Source of the DNA: Cinclus cinclus
Taxonomy: Eukaryota; Chordata; Aves; Passeriformes; Cinclidae
Reading direction: 5' to 3'
Length of the DNA stretch: 64,000 bases
NCBI RefSeq assembly: GCF_963662255.1
Contig: NC_085068.1
Location: 4,030,001 to 4,094,000 of the forward strand
The notes beneath the pieces were generated by a model. It ran no database searches. It had not been told where the DNA came from and saw only the letters and a program-made list of their open reading frames with translations. Within the stretch, counting starts at the first letter, position 1. Each line of letters opens with the position of its first letter. Positions 1 to 13,335 of this stretch are shown piece by piece. The translations under genes and the position numbers were made by a program.

Positions 1-66
1 GATAGAAGTGTTGGTAGGAAATTGCAGCAACTACTGTAATGCTTTTTTTTACACTTTTCTGCACAG

Positions 67-3000
67 TGCTCTGAGTCTGATAAGAAATGCCACCTCTGGA
101 CAGCTGTGGACTTGGGCTTCTTCATTCTGATGGGGATTGTAGGAGGCCTTCTTGGAGCCACCTTTAACTGCCTGAACAAGAGACTTGCCAAGTACCGCAT
201 GCGCAATGTGCATCCCAAGCCAAAGCTGGTCAGGTATACGTGCTCTCTTGAGTTTGTACAGGTATCTGTGCTCCCAAATCAAAAGCATCAGTCTAGAAGA
301 CCCTGTGAGTAGGATTGGAGGAAGTCCCAGACTGGCTATTTTAAAAATCACAAAATGAAGCCTCTACAGAACTTGGAAGTGAACACTGTAAACCAAATGT
401 TACAGTTCTGTAATTTTTTGGTAACTTTGATGGTACAGAGAGAATTGCAATCCCTCTTATAAGGGCAGTGGAGGGAGCTCTTTATCATAAAGGCTGAAAA
501 AAACAGAGCTTTGTCTCCATGCAAGATTTTTTTGTGTCCTTGTCCAAACTGATGTGGAAGGAATAGCTGATCTCACTTTTTAAAATAATATTGGTTAATT
601 AAATCCACAATATCTGTGCTCTTTAGAGAGGGAACTTCTGTGTTATTCTGAAAGTAGCTGTTTGTTTGCCCTAGACAGCTCCTAAACGCAAAGCCCAGGT
701 TTAAAAAGAAGTGTATTTCAGCAGTTAGAAAGGAGATTGAGAGATTGTGCATCACCCTGCCCAGTCCTATCTGCCCTTTTAACCTGTAAGGATGTAAGGA
801 ACATTGTTTCCATGTGAACAGCCTCATTACTGAACCCTGGGGCTTTTCATGCGTGACTGCTGTGTGTTCTCTGGGCATAAATAGCTTCTTTTTGGGCCAA
901 GCAGTTAAAAAGGGGAGCTAAGGCAATCCTTGGGAACCAAGTCATAATTCAGCTTGATTTGCAGTGTCCTTTGTTCTGATTCTAAGCTATGCTGCTGCTT
1001 TTTGCAGCCTTGTCGTTTGCAGAGCTGGGACTAGGTTACAGTGCTGAATGTGGCTCCAATGTGTCGTTTCTGTTGTGTCTTTCAGAGTCTTGGAGAGCTT
1101 GCTTGTGTCATTGACCACCACCGTCGTGGTGTTCGTAGCCTCCATGGTTCTGGGGGAATGCCGGCAGATGTCTTCCAGCAGGCACAGTGGCAATGACACC
1201 CTGAGCCTGCAGGTGAGGGATTCTTATGTGATTATATTCCCTGTCATATTGTTCACCCTGTAGAGAAGCACAGGCATGTAATGAGCTTTTTTACTGACAG
1301 CGTGCAGTACATAACAGAACTGCAGTGACAGCCTATGGGGTTACAGGAGCTTAGGGTATTGATGAAAGCTACATTGTGCTTTTGTACAAAATAACTCAGG
1401 CTCTGGGTCAAGGAGCCCATTGATGTTGTGGGCCCCATCTCTGCTATTGATGTTTAGTCTGAACTTCTCAAAGCATGGCTAACGGTAAGAGAAGTGTTAT
1501 TCACATTCTGCCCAAAGGATGATGGAGGAGACAGTGAATTTTAACCCTTTGTGTATTTTGTGTTCTGCATTAGGATATATCAGAGGATATAAATTCAAGC
1601 ATCAAAACTTTTTTTTGCCCAAATGAAACGTATAATGACATGGCCACACTTTTCTTCAACCCTCAGGAGTCAGCTATCCTGCAGCTCTTCCACCAGGATG
1701 GTGAGTAGTTAGGAGACTCTTATCCCAGAGCTTCAGAGCAGCACTACAAGGCTAGGAGCATCTTCAGGCCTTTATGGCTCTGGAGGACTGCTAGTATGAC
1801 TGGTGAAGATCTCCTTGATGGGAAGAAAGACCTGCTTTTCCTCTCTTTTCACTTACTCATTGTCTGCACGTGTGTTCGGACTGGGAGACTCAGTAGCTGT
1901 TGTGAGATGAGCCTGCTGTGAGCTGAGGGGTGGATGGTGCTAGACTCTATCTTGGACAGACCTGTGCCTCTTTAGTCATGATTCTTCTTGTGTTGCAGGT
2001 ACTTTCAGCCCAGTCACCCTATCCCTGTTCTTCCTTCTCTATTTCTTACTCTCCTGCTGGACATATGGGATCTCTGTGCCCAGTGGTCTGTTTGTACCAT
2101 CACTGCTTTGTGGGGCTGCCTTCGGACGCCTGGTCGCCAACCTCCTTAAAAGGTGCATCAACTGTGCATGTGAGGGATGTGCTGCAGGTGCACCATGAGC
2201 TCTCAGGCAGGTTTTTCTAATCTGAGGGCTCTGTGCTTTGCTCTAGTTACATCGGTCTCGATCACATCTACTCAGGAACCTTTGCACTGATCGGGGCAGC
2301 AGCATTCCTGGGAGGAGTGGTCCGCATGACCATCAGCCTGACGGTCATCCTCATCGAGTCCACCAATGAGATCACCTATGGGCTCCCCATAATGATCACC
2401 CTCATGGTGAGTGCAGAGTCTTAGCTCTGGCTTTCTGCAGACTGCTTGAACATGTGCTGGCCCTGAATCTTTGTTACTTTCAGGGCTTTCATAAGCCAAG
2501 GAGTCTTGTACTTGGAGCAGCTACTCAATAGACCTTGTGTTTGCTATGCAGGTAGCCAAGTGGACTGGAGACTTTTTCAACAAAGGCATCTATGACATCC
2601 ATGTGAACTTGCGAGGAGTCCCTCTTCTGGAATGGGAAACTGGGGTGGAAATGGATAAGTAAGGCTGCTCCTCTTGGCAAGGCTGTGGGTTGGAGTTTTT
2701 GGTGGGGATTCTTGCTCAGAAATGCTGTAATGCAGGGGGTTAATGCTTCATCTCCAACAAGCATAGTTGCTCTGAGGAGCAGCTGTGAGGACTGCTCTGA
2801 AAGGAGTTGTGCACCAGGCCTGCAGCAGGAAAAGAGATTCTGAAGCCCTTCCTGAGGGGGTGAATGGATGGAAATCTGCAGGGTGGATCTGGGAGGTTGA
2901 GCAAGAACTTTGTGGAAACATTCCATTGGATTTTGCTTCTTGTGGAATGTCATCTTCTTCCCACCTGTTGTCTCTTCCCAGTAGTGTTTAGGAACTTTAT

Positions 3001-6000
3001 TGTAACTTAGAACATTCTACCTTTCCTCTAGTGCATCATTGATAAAATGTTTTGTTATAGAAAAAATTCAGGCATACCATCACTTCTGATACCAGTGAAG
3101 GTGAGCACAGGGGCAAAAGGGGCTAGCAGAACTTAACTGCAGCAGACTCCTTCAGGATCTTGTTTAGGGACTGTTTCGTTTCCATGTTTGTTCATCACCA
3201 GCCTTCTGTCACTGATGTGATGCATGCAGCAGTCTTGGATTTCTGTTTCTTCAGACTACGAGCCAGTGACATCATGGAACCCAACTTGACATATGTGTAC
3301 CCACACACCCGGATCCAGTCCCTTGTCAGCATCCTGCGCACGACTGTCCATCACGCCTTCCCTGTGGTGACAGAGAATCGGGGCAATGAGAGGGAGTTCA
3401 TGAAGGGAAATCAACTGATAAGTAACAACATCAAATTCAAGGTAAAGAATTGCTTGTTGGATAGGTCATAGAGTAGAGAGTTTTGTTTTGCGTACAGAAT
3501 GGCCTTGTTTTAGTTATTTAGGCTTTTGGGCAGAATTCAGGTCAGAGACAGGCACCTACTGCAATACAGAATTTTTAAGAACTCCATTTCATTCCATTCT
3601 GTGGGTAATGGTGAAGACAAAAGAGTGGGTTGCATTCTTAGAGGCAAATGTTAAGAGGACAAAGTAATCTTGTTTAGCATAGACATGGAAAAGTTTGGAT
3701 TTGTTACTGAATTGCACAGTCCTGTTTGCTATTCCTGCAAGTCCTGAAGCAGCAGTGGCTAATGAACACGTTATGTGATCTAGCAGTTCATAGTCACTCT
3801 TGGATAACTGTTGACTTGCTTAGTGAGTGTCTGAAAATTGTTGCATCCAGAAATCCAGCATTCTCACCCGAGCTGGAGAGCAGCGCAAGCGTAGCCAGTC
3901 CATGAAATCCTACCCTTCAAGTGAGCTGCGTAACATGTGTGACGAGCACATCGCAACAGAGGAGCCTCCCGAAAAGGAGGATCTGCTGCAACAGATGCTG
4001 GAGAGAAGGTGAGCTTCTGGTAGGCACAAATACATGGAAACAGGATTTTTCCATACGTTGAGATGTGTTGTAAAGAATGTTTCATACAGTCTCTGTCATT
4101 CCATGTGTCAGCGGAAACAGTGCTGCTATCCGCGTTTAACAAGTGATTTGTCACGTCTGAGGAGCCAATGCTGTGGCTCACACCTGTGACCAAATCCCAG
4201 GCAAGTGGATTGATTATGTCCAACTTCTTACATTTCCTTCAAACACCTATACAGATATACTTCCTGGAGAGGATGGAGTACCTGGGAAGTTCTCTATAGA
4301 AATCAATGTCCTCTTGTCTGCAAAAATGTGAGAGCTCTGGAAAGCTCACTTATCCCAGCTAATGACCTGGTGCTGTGATACTGACACCACCTTTCTGGTA
4401 ACTGGGCTGAGGTACCAGGCTTGTATTGCTCTTACTTCCAAGCAGAAGCCCAGTCTAGTGAATAATATTCTAAGTCAGTGATTGTGACTTTGATGAATGA
4501 CATCCTACCCTGACATTTTTCCAGATGCTTCAGCTTTTATTAGAATCTGAGTAATATGACACTGAAAATTGCTTTAATAGCAAGTGATTTGAAATTGAGT
4601 TAGGAGACTGTCCCGTTCTGCTGCTCTGACTACATAATGGATCTTGACTCCTCTCTCCTATGTTTTTGGGTTTTTTTTTTTTTTGTGGAGTTAAGACTTG
4701 CTTTGGCCTAGCAAGCGTCCCTGAAATGTTCAGGAGGAAGTTGCAAAGAACTGAAATAGCTGCTCTTTTGGGAGTTGGGATATGTGAAGCTTGTGACACA
4801 TAGTGTTAAATCCATTACAGATACACTCCTTACCCCAACCTGTATCCTGATCAGTCTCCCAGTGAGGAGTGGACCATGGAGGAACGCTTCAGACCCTTGA
4901 CCTTCCATGGCTTGATCTTGCGCTCACAGCTGGTCACACTTCTTGACCGGGGGGTTTGCTACTCCGAGAGCCAGTCGGTGAGTCTTCCTGTTCAGGAGCT
5001 GCAGCAGAGACATCCCTGCCTTCTCAGCTGAGGAGGTTGGGCGCAATATTCATGGGCTGCCAAAAAGAATATATCTATTCTTACACTTAAAGGGATGCAT
5101 GTGTGTTTTAAAAGTTGCAGACAGGTAATGTGAATTCTCCCTTGCAGCTCTTAAAGGAAATTGAAAATATACCCAGGAAAAGGACAGCCATTGTTTTAAA
5201 AGTAATCCAACAAACACGTTTGTTGCATAAAGATATGGAGAATATATGATACGAATATATGATGTAAAATCATGCAGAATTGGAGAATAGAGGGCAGATA
5301 TTAAATGCAAATAGAGCACCCAGCAGTATATGCTATGAGTTTTCCTGCTGTGTTTTGAGGTCTTAGCAGAGCAATGTCAGCTCCGTCACTGAGATCAGCG
5401 AGAGTATCTTGAGGCCCAGCTCCCACAGGGCTGGTTTCCTGCTGCCCTCCAGTGTACGGTGTAGATTTGTCTGAGGTAGGGGAGCCTCTGGGTCCATTCT
5501 CTGTCAGCTAAAGGCCTGCATAGGTTTTGGTAACAGCACCTCTGCAGAAGGTGTATGTGTGGGTGTGGGAGAAGGAGATCTGGGGGGGCAATTAAGGGGC
5601 ATGGTTTGCTGTGCTGCTTGCAGTCCCTGTGTTATCTGGAATGGTGACACATGGGTTCAGTGGCATTTCTTATAATTGCAGAGTGCAAGCCAGCCCCGTC
5701 TGTCCCATGCAGAGATGTCAGAGGATTATCCCCGCTACCCAGATATCCATGATCTGGACCTCACATTGCTGAACCCTCGTATGATAGTGGTAAGATATGC
5801 ATTGCAGTGTGACAGTGTCTCCTGATACATATTTACAGCTGTCCAAAGCCTTTAAAAACCATTGAGAGCGTGTTTAATACATTCTTTGGTACAGTGACCA
5901 ACATCCTGTGCTCCTCAAGCACTCCGCCTTCTCTGCTTGTGAAAATCCCCTGCTATGAGGTAACAGTGTCCCTTGGTGCTTTACTTCTAGAAGAAGGTGT

Positions 6001-7693
6001 TGACTGGTTTAATTTCTCAACAAACCAAACCAAAATAATGTCATATTTGTGCAGAAATAGATGACCACATTTAAGTACTCTGTCTGGGCATCAGTGCAAT
6101 GGAGGACTTGTAGGAATTGCTTGTTAGTGATTCCCATAGGCAGTGAAAATGCCTCTTGTAAATAACATGATTTTTTTTCTTTCTTAGGATGTCACTCCAT
6201 ACATGAACCCATCACCCTTTACTGTCTCTCCAAATACTCATGTGTCACAAGTCTTCAACCTGTTCAGGACAATGGGACTCAGACATTTACCTGTTGTGAA
6301 TGCAGTTGGAGAGGTGAGTCCTTGTCTTGTCTTAGCTGAGCAAAGAAGCCACAGTGTTTGTGCAATATTTTCCATCTTTGGGGCAATTAAGATCTTTTTT
6401 AACATCAAACAGAAATGCTTTAGAGATCAGAATGTGATTTTTTAGGGCCCTGAAGGCTTGATTACTGTGCTTTTGTTGTCATCTTTTGTGTCTTAGCCTG
6501 CTTCCCCTTTACCTGCAAAGAGCAGGACGTGCATCTCTCCTGTCTCAGGTGTGCAGCCTGTAAAAGCTCTTCATTTTTGTATCTGTTGAGAGGCCTTGAA
6601 CTCATCAGAGGCCACTAATTTGCCTTTCCTTTCACAGCTTTATTCAAGGCCAAGAGCAAAATTTCCTATATGTTGGGGCAAGATATTTTTCTGTAGGAAG
6701 GGAGTTGTATTCTGTTCCTACTCAGAGGAGCAGCAAAGCAGTGTTTAAATGGTCTGTGCTTGACTCAATGTCCTTGTCTCTTTGCTGTCTACAATGCTTA
6801 GGAGCAGTCAGTAGATGTCAGCAACCTCCTGTAACCACAAGAAACTGTTTCCCTTAAACCTGACCTGGTCTGTGTGAGGCAGCACCACTTTTGCTGCCTC
6901 AGAGTTCCCCAAAGACTCTGCAGGGCCTGTGAGTTGCAAACAAGATGTTGGCTTGTTCCATTTTAGTACAAGATGCTCTTGAAGTACTAGAGAACAGCCT
7001 AGTTCTAAATTCTTCCCATATGTAAAATCAGTGAGATGTTCCACCAGCTGAAATGTGTGGTTTGACTGCATCCACAGCAGGCTGGGAGAGGGTCCCTTTT
7101 GTCACCTGCTAGTGCACAGTAACCTCTTAGCTAGACTTGACCATTTCTCTGTTTTGGCCTTTAGAACTTCCTTGAATGTCTCTGGTAGGAGCTATCTGAA
7201 GTCATGCCATGTGGAATACCAGAAACTGAATGAAGCCCTAAAAGACAGTTACTTCCAACTGAAGTTTTTATTTCTTGCAGGATTTTATATCCTTATGCCA
7301 TCTAACACGGAAAGGATTTTCCTTCCTAGGCAGGGGGTCCTGCTGGTGTCAGACACCACAGCAATGGTTAAGCTGTTTGTTTGGGTGTAGTTAATTTAGC
7401 ATTCTTGCCTGGAGAGTAAGTGTTGGCAGAGGGAGGGATGTTGTTTCTGTGAATTTCAACTTGAATCCACTCTAACTCAGCATTGGTCAAGAACTGCTTT
7501 CAGCTTGCCTCTTTTTGGGGTGTTGAAAAGAATGACCACTTTATTATGGATGTCTCATAGTGACACACCTCTGATACTGACTTGTATGTTTCCTCCTTTT
7601 TTCCTCTTTAAGGTTGTTGGGATAATCACTCGGCACAACCTGACCCATGAATTCCTGCAGGCAAGGCTGAGGCAACACTATCAGACCATTTGA
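67..7693 (+). CDS. CLCN6: CLC-6 chloride/proton exchanger, C-terminal 552 residues (12 exons, 5' part outside window)
   Basis: CLC-6 is a 2Cl-/H+ exchanger of late endosomes, expressed mainly in neurons. Exons seen: 67-233, 1086-1212, 1574-1700, 1999-2152, 2247-2406, 2552-2658, 3255-3441, 3851-4008, 4821-4977, 5682-5789, 6188-6313, 7613-7693. All have AG/GT borders and phases join without a break (1659 nt including TGA). The protein opens at [12 protein letters not shown], then membrane helices, a lumenal loop with glycosylation sequons (NSS, NET), and the CLC motif GLFVPS in exon 4. Two cytosolic CBS domains follow: one from [12 protein letters not shown] (exon 7), the other from [12 protein letters not shown] (exon 11) to the end RQHYQTI. 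The serine-rich linker [14 protein letters not shown] lies between them. It is nearly identical to human CLC-6 as I recall it. The gating and proton glutamates should lie in upstream exons. The gene appears intact. Confidence 0.97.
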
Positions 7694-10600
7694 TGGCCCT
7701 GCCCCTCTGTCGGTGTGGCTTCCTCCCTCCTCCAAGCCTGCACACATGCTCGTGTTCTGCTTGGGCTGCACAAGGCCCAAGTCTTGCCCTTCGGCTTCTC
7801 ACATGCATATCAAGCCTGGGGAACTGGAAAACATCTTGCTAGCCAGAGAATTAGAGGAGCTGCCTGAGCCCAGAGCTGTTGATTAGCCTCAGGCACTTGG
7901 TTTGACAACTCCTGATCCAGGTGTTTTCTTCTCCTGTCCCCCAGTTATTTCCTTTCATCAGATGTTGTCCTGACACTGTGTGTTCTGCCATTTTGTTTTG
8001 GGATTTTCCAAAGAGTTGGAAAAAAGAACCATTTCCCTCCACTGTGTCCTGGGCAAAGAACTGCAGCATCTTTCCCTTCCTCCTGTATGACTCCCTTTTC
8101 CTCTTCCTCCTTTGTTCCTGCAACTGTTGCCTTATTTGTGTAAGAAAGGAGTTGCTGAGTAGAGATACTGAAGTTTGCAGATACCAAATAGCTGCTCTGG
8201 GGGATGGTTTCTTGCAAAACCAGTATTAAAAAATCCAGCATTTTGGAAATATGGCTGTCTTTGCAAGTGTTCCCCTTTGCCCATGTTTTTTCACTCTGGC
8301 TTCATTTCTTCTTAATTTCTCTCCTTTCATGGGGAAATGTTCCTGCTGTGATGTTTTTGACAGCAGATGACTTTTGAGAGCAGCTCAGCAGATTTGGGTT
8401 CAAAATGGTTACATCTCAGATACTCTGTTTGGGTTTATAAATATTTAATACATTTGCACAGCATCTCAGAGAAGGGAGATCTCTTTCCTTTTAGCTGTTG
8501 CTATTATCTCTCTGCAGGAGACTTCCAAGATGCTTGGTGGCACTCCACTTTGACATTCCTGCATTTCTTTGCAATTGTAGGCACTTTGTCCTTGCACTTC
8601 TCAAACAATGAGAGCCTGGGGCACCTTTCCAGCTGGAGTCAGAGACCAGGGAACTCCACATCCTCAGAACATTGAGGATGCTTTCTGTTGCTTTCTGGAG
8701 GCAAATAGAACTGATGGTCTCTGGGCTTGGTTGAATTATCTGTGTCATGAGAGGAGCTGCTGTAGTTTCAGGCTGCCATAAGGAGGGGTACTTGGTGCTG
8801 GTGACTGAGGCAGGATCTCCTGCAGGTGATATGTGGGGCTGTCTGTGCTCTAAAAATGCTTGGGAAATGTTGCATTTTGCAACTGCAACAAACTGCAAGG
8901 GTAAAATCAGCACTTGGGAGCCAGTTGCAGCCAGTTCAGCGCTTTAGCAGGTACCATCCTGGCCAGCACCTGTATTGTTCCAGCAGGCACCTGCCCTCCT
9001 GAATTTGCTGTGTAGATAACCCTCAGTGGGAAGCCAGTGCTGTGCCTCAGGGACTGCAGAGCTGATTGGCTTGATAAAGCACAGAGCATTCTCTTAGCCA
9101 AGATACTGGGACAAGTTACTTGGGGAATGTATTCCAGGAAAGCTACACAGTCTCTGAGCCTTCCAGTTAACCTGTTGTATGCCATAAGGAGCTGGCTAGG
9201 TGGGAGTTGGGACAAAATAAAGGCAGGCTTTGTTGATTTTCTGTATTTCCTTAGAGCATAGAAGTTGGCATCAGCTATTGCTCTTGATTTGTGAGTTCTT
9301 TCCCTGTAAGTAGAGTAAGGATGTTTGTTCTGTCTGGATAGTATCTGCACGTGTTGTCTAAAATGCCTGTGTTCCCTGAGCTCTGGTCTTCTGAGCTGTC
9401 CCAGGAAACTTCCAGTGCTCATTTGCACTCCCTGAAGCTGGACTCTAGGTTTGAAATATGCTTATGTTAGGCTGTCTTTCATTCAAAGGATCTGTGCTTC
9501 TGGGTAGTTACAAATCACAGAAATCCTGTTTTTGTGGGATTTCAGATCGCTCAAGTGGAATTTGCAATCCTGTACTGTTAGAACACCTGTCAAGAATGTC
9601 CTGTGTCTCCCCATGACAAATGTTTTTCCTCTTGCTCATGTTGAATGGATGGGTGTGGAAGGGAAGGTTCCTTCTCTTCCTGCACATGAATAAGGCTTCT
9701 TAGGTTGTTTGCCTTAAGCTGGTTGTGTTTTAGTTCTGCACACAAACAGCAGGGTATTTTGCTGCAGGATGTCTTTGTCATTGGTGCTGAGGCTAGAGTT
9801 GGGCAATCCAGACAAGTCAGGCTGGAGAATCTTGTCAAGGTTTTTCTGGGCAGCAGATGCTTCCCTATGAGAAGCATTTTGCCTTCAACCTGTTGGTAGC
9901 ACTGTCAGCTCTGCCTGGGCATCTTATTCAAGTGTTTCAGCTGGAAAACACCCTTTCATTCTTTCAGTAAAGAAGCTTTCAGTGAGAATGGTGGGGGACC
10001 CTGTCAGCTGCTTTAAAGTGAAATCTCAGCATGCAGTTACTGTTCTGTAGTCTGCATAAAAGGAATTACAAGTTCACCTGACAGTTGGAGATGCAGCCTT
10101 TCTGTTCTGATGAGGACTCATGCCAAGGGGCTTTTGTTGAATCCCTCTTGTTCTCTCACTTTGGTTACTTAATTCCTTTACAACATGCTGCTTCTGCCCT
10201 GGCTCTGGTTGCTAAGTGATTTACCAAGAAACTTAATCTAACACAGGTGCCTGTAACATTTTAACAGAGCAACACTAAGGGAAAAATAATCCATAATTGG
10301 GTTAGTTCTGATGGCAGGGTTAGGGGGTTAGTCTGGGGCCTTCTCTTTGCCTCATGGTTTCCTGTGCAGTGTTAATTATGCAGTTTTGAATTATTAATTA
10401 CTGTGAACAATTCCAGTGGTAGCAACTTACCTTTCCATTTGTTTTTCTCTTTGCACTGTTTTTTGTTATGAAATCATGTAAGCTAATTCCATGGTGTGTG
10501 TATATAAACTGTATTTTTTTTAAATTTGTATGAATATATTTTTATTTGAACTATGGCACTTGGGAAGTATTCATGTAGCTGTAACATGTCTGAGAGTAAA

Positions 10601-10700
10601 ATGTTTGTGTCTCTCCTGCAGCACTTTCAAGGCCTTTTGATGTTTCTAGTATTGTTTTATTTTTGCCCTTTATGATAATAAAACTAGTAGAACATGGCAA
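7694..10700 (+). other. CLCN6: CLCN6 3' untranslated region
   Basis: About 3 kb follow the CLCN6 stop with no convincing reading frame on either strand. The stretch is AT-rich toward its end and stops at an AATAAA. Mammalian CLCN6 also has a 3'UTR of a few kilobases, so I infer that this is transcribed UTR. An AATAAA near 9216 could be an alternative earlier site. Confidence 0.65.
10677..10682 (+). terminator. CLCN6: Polyadenylation signal AATAAA, probable CLCN6 end
   Basis: AATAAA lies in the context tatgataataaaactag, after a T-rich stretch. It is the best hexamer before the sequence loses UTR character. Confidence 0.55.
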
Positions 10701-12082
10701 CTTCCAAAAGCATTATTTGAGGTAGTTGAGTAGTTGCTATTTATGAGCTGCCTGGATCTAAGAGTTTGTACAGAAACTCTTAGGCTAGGCAGAGAGAAAT
10801 GGCTGTGATCCATTAGGTTGTGACCACTGTAGTTCCACATCCTCACAAGAGCTGTTTCAAAGGAGGGAATTGCCATGTTTATTAAGGAGCTAAATTGTAC
10901 ACATTATGCTACTTTTCTTACTCGAGAACTCATCTTCCTCCCAGTAAGTTGATGAAAGAGGTTTAGACTACAGTGTGGCACCTCCTGTTTTACAGTTGGC
11001 TTCTCCAGGATGTGAAAGATGTTAATTTCACCTTTAATGTTTATTTAGTTTGTGGCTATCTTTCCTGCTTTGTTCTGCTGTCTGCCTTACAGAAAATAAT
11101 TTGTGACAATTTTTGAGCTTTTATCACGTGCTTACAGGCCAAAAATATAAGTACAGTCTTTGAGCATTGTAGAAATATGACCCAAGAAGCTCACTGGCCT
11201 TCCACGTTTCTATGCATCAGGGGGCTGTGTTGTACAGGATGCACATAGCAGCTCTCTGAGGCACTCTGACACAGAGTTAGCCAGCAGCTTGTCTGGCTCC
11301 TTCCCTCTGGCTCTCCCTTGTTGGGTGTGTAATGCCAGGGAAAGCCTGAGATAGGCAAAGCCATCTCTTGGGAGGGAATGGCAGAAAATTGATTTGAGGA
11401 CCTAAAGTGACACCGAGGTGCTAAGAAAGCAAGGAGTAGGAAGGGTGCCCTAGCAAGGGTAGGAAGGAGTCATCAGGAGAAAGGACTGGAGGAGCTCTGC
11501 TTCAGCTCTGTGCTGCCTTTGGTTGTAAATGCAGCAACGTGGGAGGGAATAGGAGAGGTTTATAGACTGGTTGAATGCAACTGTGTGTCATTGTCCTTGT
11601 AAGGACATACTGGAGCTCTAGCAGAAAAAAATCAGTGGTGTTCAGTGGGATTATTATTTTTAATTTTTTGCTTTGCTAGCAGGATACAAGCTGCCTCTTC
11701 AGTGTGTGTGCATTCCCATACAGGCATGTGCATTCCCAGTTGTGGAACATGCAGCATGCACTGCAAGGAACAGAGGATGGCTGCCCAGAGCTTTGGCTGT
11801 TGAAGGTGTGTAAGGAGAGAGTGAAGCTGCTCTTCTTTCTTGTCCAGGGTGCTGAAGGGATTTTCAGTGGCAGTGGGATACATTCAGTCTCCTCTGCATC
11901 CACTTTTCAAATGCAGTGTCTGCAAAGGCTTACTTGGAGCTGGGATGAGATGTCAGTGAGCTCCACTGCTGTCTGGGAAGGGAGGGGAGTCAGTCAGGTG
12001 AGGTTTGGACTTTGAGATCACAGTTTAAAAGTGAGTAGAATGTCCCTTTCTCCAGGCTGTTTCAATTGCTGTATGGGTTTGT

Positions 12083-12160
12083 ATGCATAAAGGATCAGTA
12101 AGATGTGTGTTAAACCACACTTACGTGGTTTAACACACATCTTACTGATCCTTTAAGCAT
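12083..12160. repeat. Near-perfect inverted repeat (36-nt arms, 6-nt loop)
   Basis: The left arm 12083-12118 and right arm 12125-12160 are reverse complements with one mismatch (12088 against 12155), around the loop acttac. There is no second copy in the window. It could fold as a 78-nt stem-loop in RNA or as a cruciform. Such perfection suggests a recent local inverted duplication or template switch rather than an old microRNA precursor. Confidence 0.9.
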
Positions 12161-13316
12161 TTTGGAGCAAAGACTGGAACACATATACACTAGTTTCAGT
12201 AGAAAACAATACTGTGTTGCAAAATAATGACTAACAGATAAGACATGACAACCTTGAGACCTTTGACTCCCCCAGCAGGTCTTCGATGCCTATACCAGAG
12301 AATATCTCTCTGGGATGGCCAAATTACCTCACCAGTTTTATCTTTCTTTTCTGTCCTCCCAGTTCCCAGCATAGCAGGCTTGACTCTAGCTGCCTTCCCA
12401 CCACTTTCTGGTTTCATAAACTTCACCTCCTCCCCACTCTGCTTTTTATGTACAGGATTGTGCTGGTTTTCTGAGAGCAGTCGGGAGATGGTAATAGAGG
12501 GGGAAAGTCTTACAAATCTTCCTTCCTTCCCACATAAAAGTGTGGGACACACTTAGCAAGCAGATGTCAATCAGTGAAGGCCTTTGGGGTCCAAGATTCA
12601 GGGGAAGTAAATCAAGCAAGCTGGCTGCAGCCAGATTGGGATGTGAACTGGCACAGCTCCACATCTGCCTGCAGCAGTGGATGTGTGCCCTGTACTTCAC
12701 ATACAATTTCCTAGAGAACCCAAGCAGTGCTGACAGCTCCTCTTGGCATTCTTGCCTGCCAATTTGGACTTCAGTGGAAGCATTTCATTTAGTGGGAAGC
12801 TGGATAGGGATAGTGCAGTGTCTGAGGGGCAAAGAAGCCATCAAGTCTAGTTTGCAAATATACCCCATTCCAAGCATCCCCCTACTCCAAACAAGGCTCA
12901 TGCCTTACAGAGTGCGTGGAGCACGCTAATGGAATTCCTGTGTTTCAGAGTGCAAAGGAAAGCAAATTGCTGAATTAAGCACAGCCAATCGTGGGTACTG
13001 CCAAATGCTGTTAGGAAGTTAGAATGAAGTCTGGCAGGGTAGGAGGTGGCAAATGTCATTATAGCTGTGTGGGTCCTTCTCTGGTCCCACTGGGACATTT
13101 CTTCATTTACATGGTGACTGTTCCCTGCTCTCTCTGATCCAGCTCTCACAGCAGCAGTGGTAGCCTTTTTTCATCCTTGTGGGTGATGTTCTTTGCCTCT
13201 AGAGCTGATCAGTGTCGAGTTTCTCCCATTCAGCTTTTCCCAGTGCTTACTCCTGAGTGCAGCACTGTTCTGACCTGGCTGCAAGATTTCCCTCAGGGTG
13301 TTTTACAGCTCTGTGC

Positions 13317-13335
13317 GGGGGGGGGGGGGGGGGGG
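13317..13335 (+). repeat. Poly-G homopolymer, 19 G
   Basis: An uninterrupted run of 19 G follows ctgtgc. The length is likely variable and prone to sequencing error. It could form a G-quadruplex. Confidence 0.95.
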
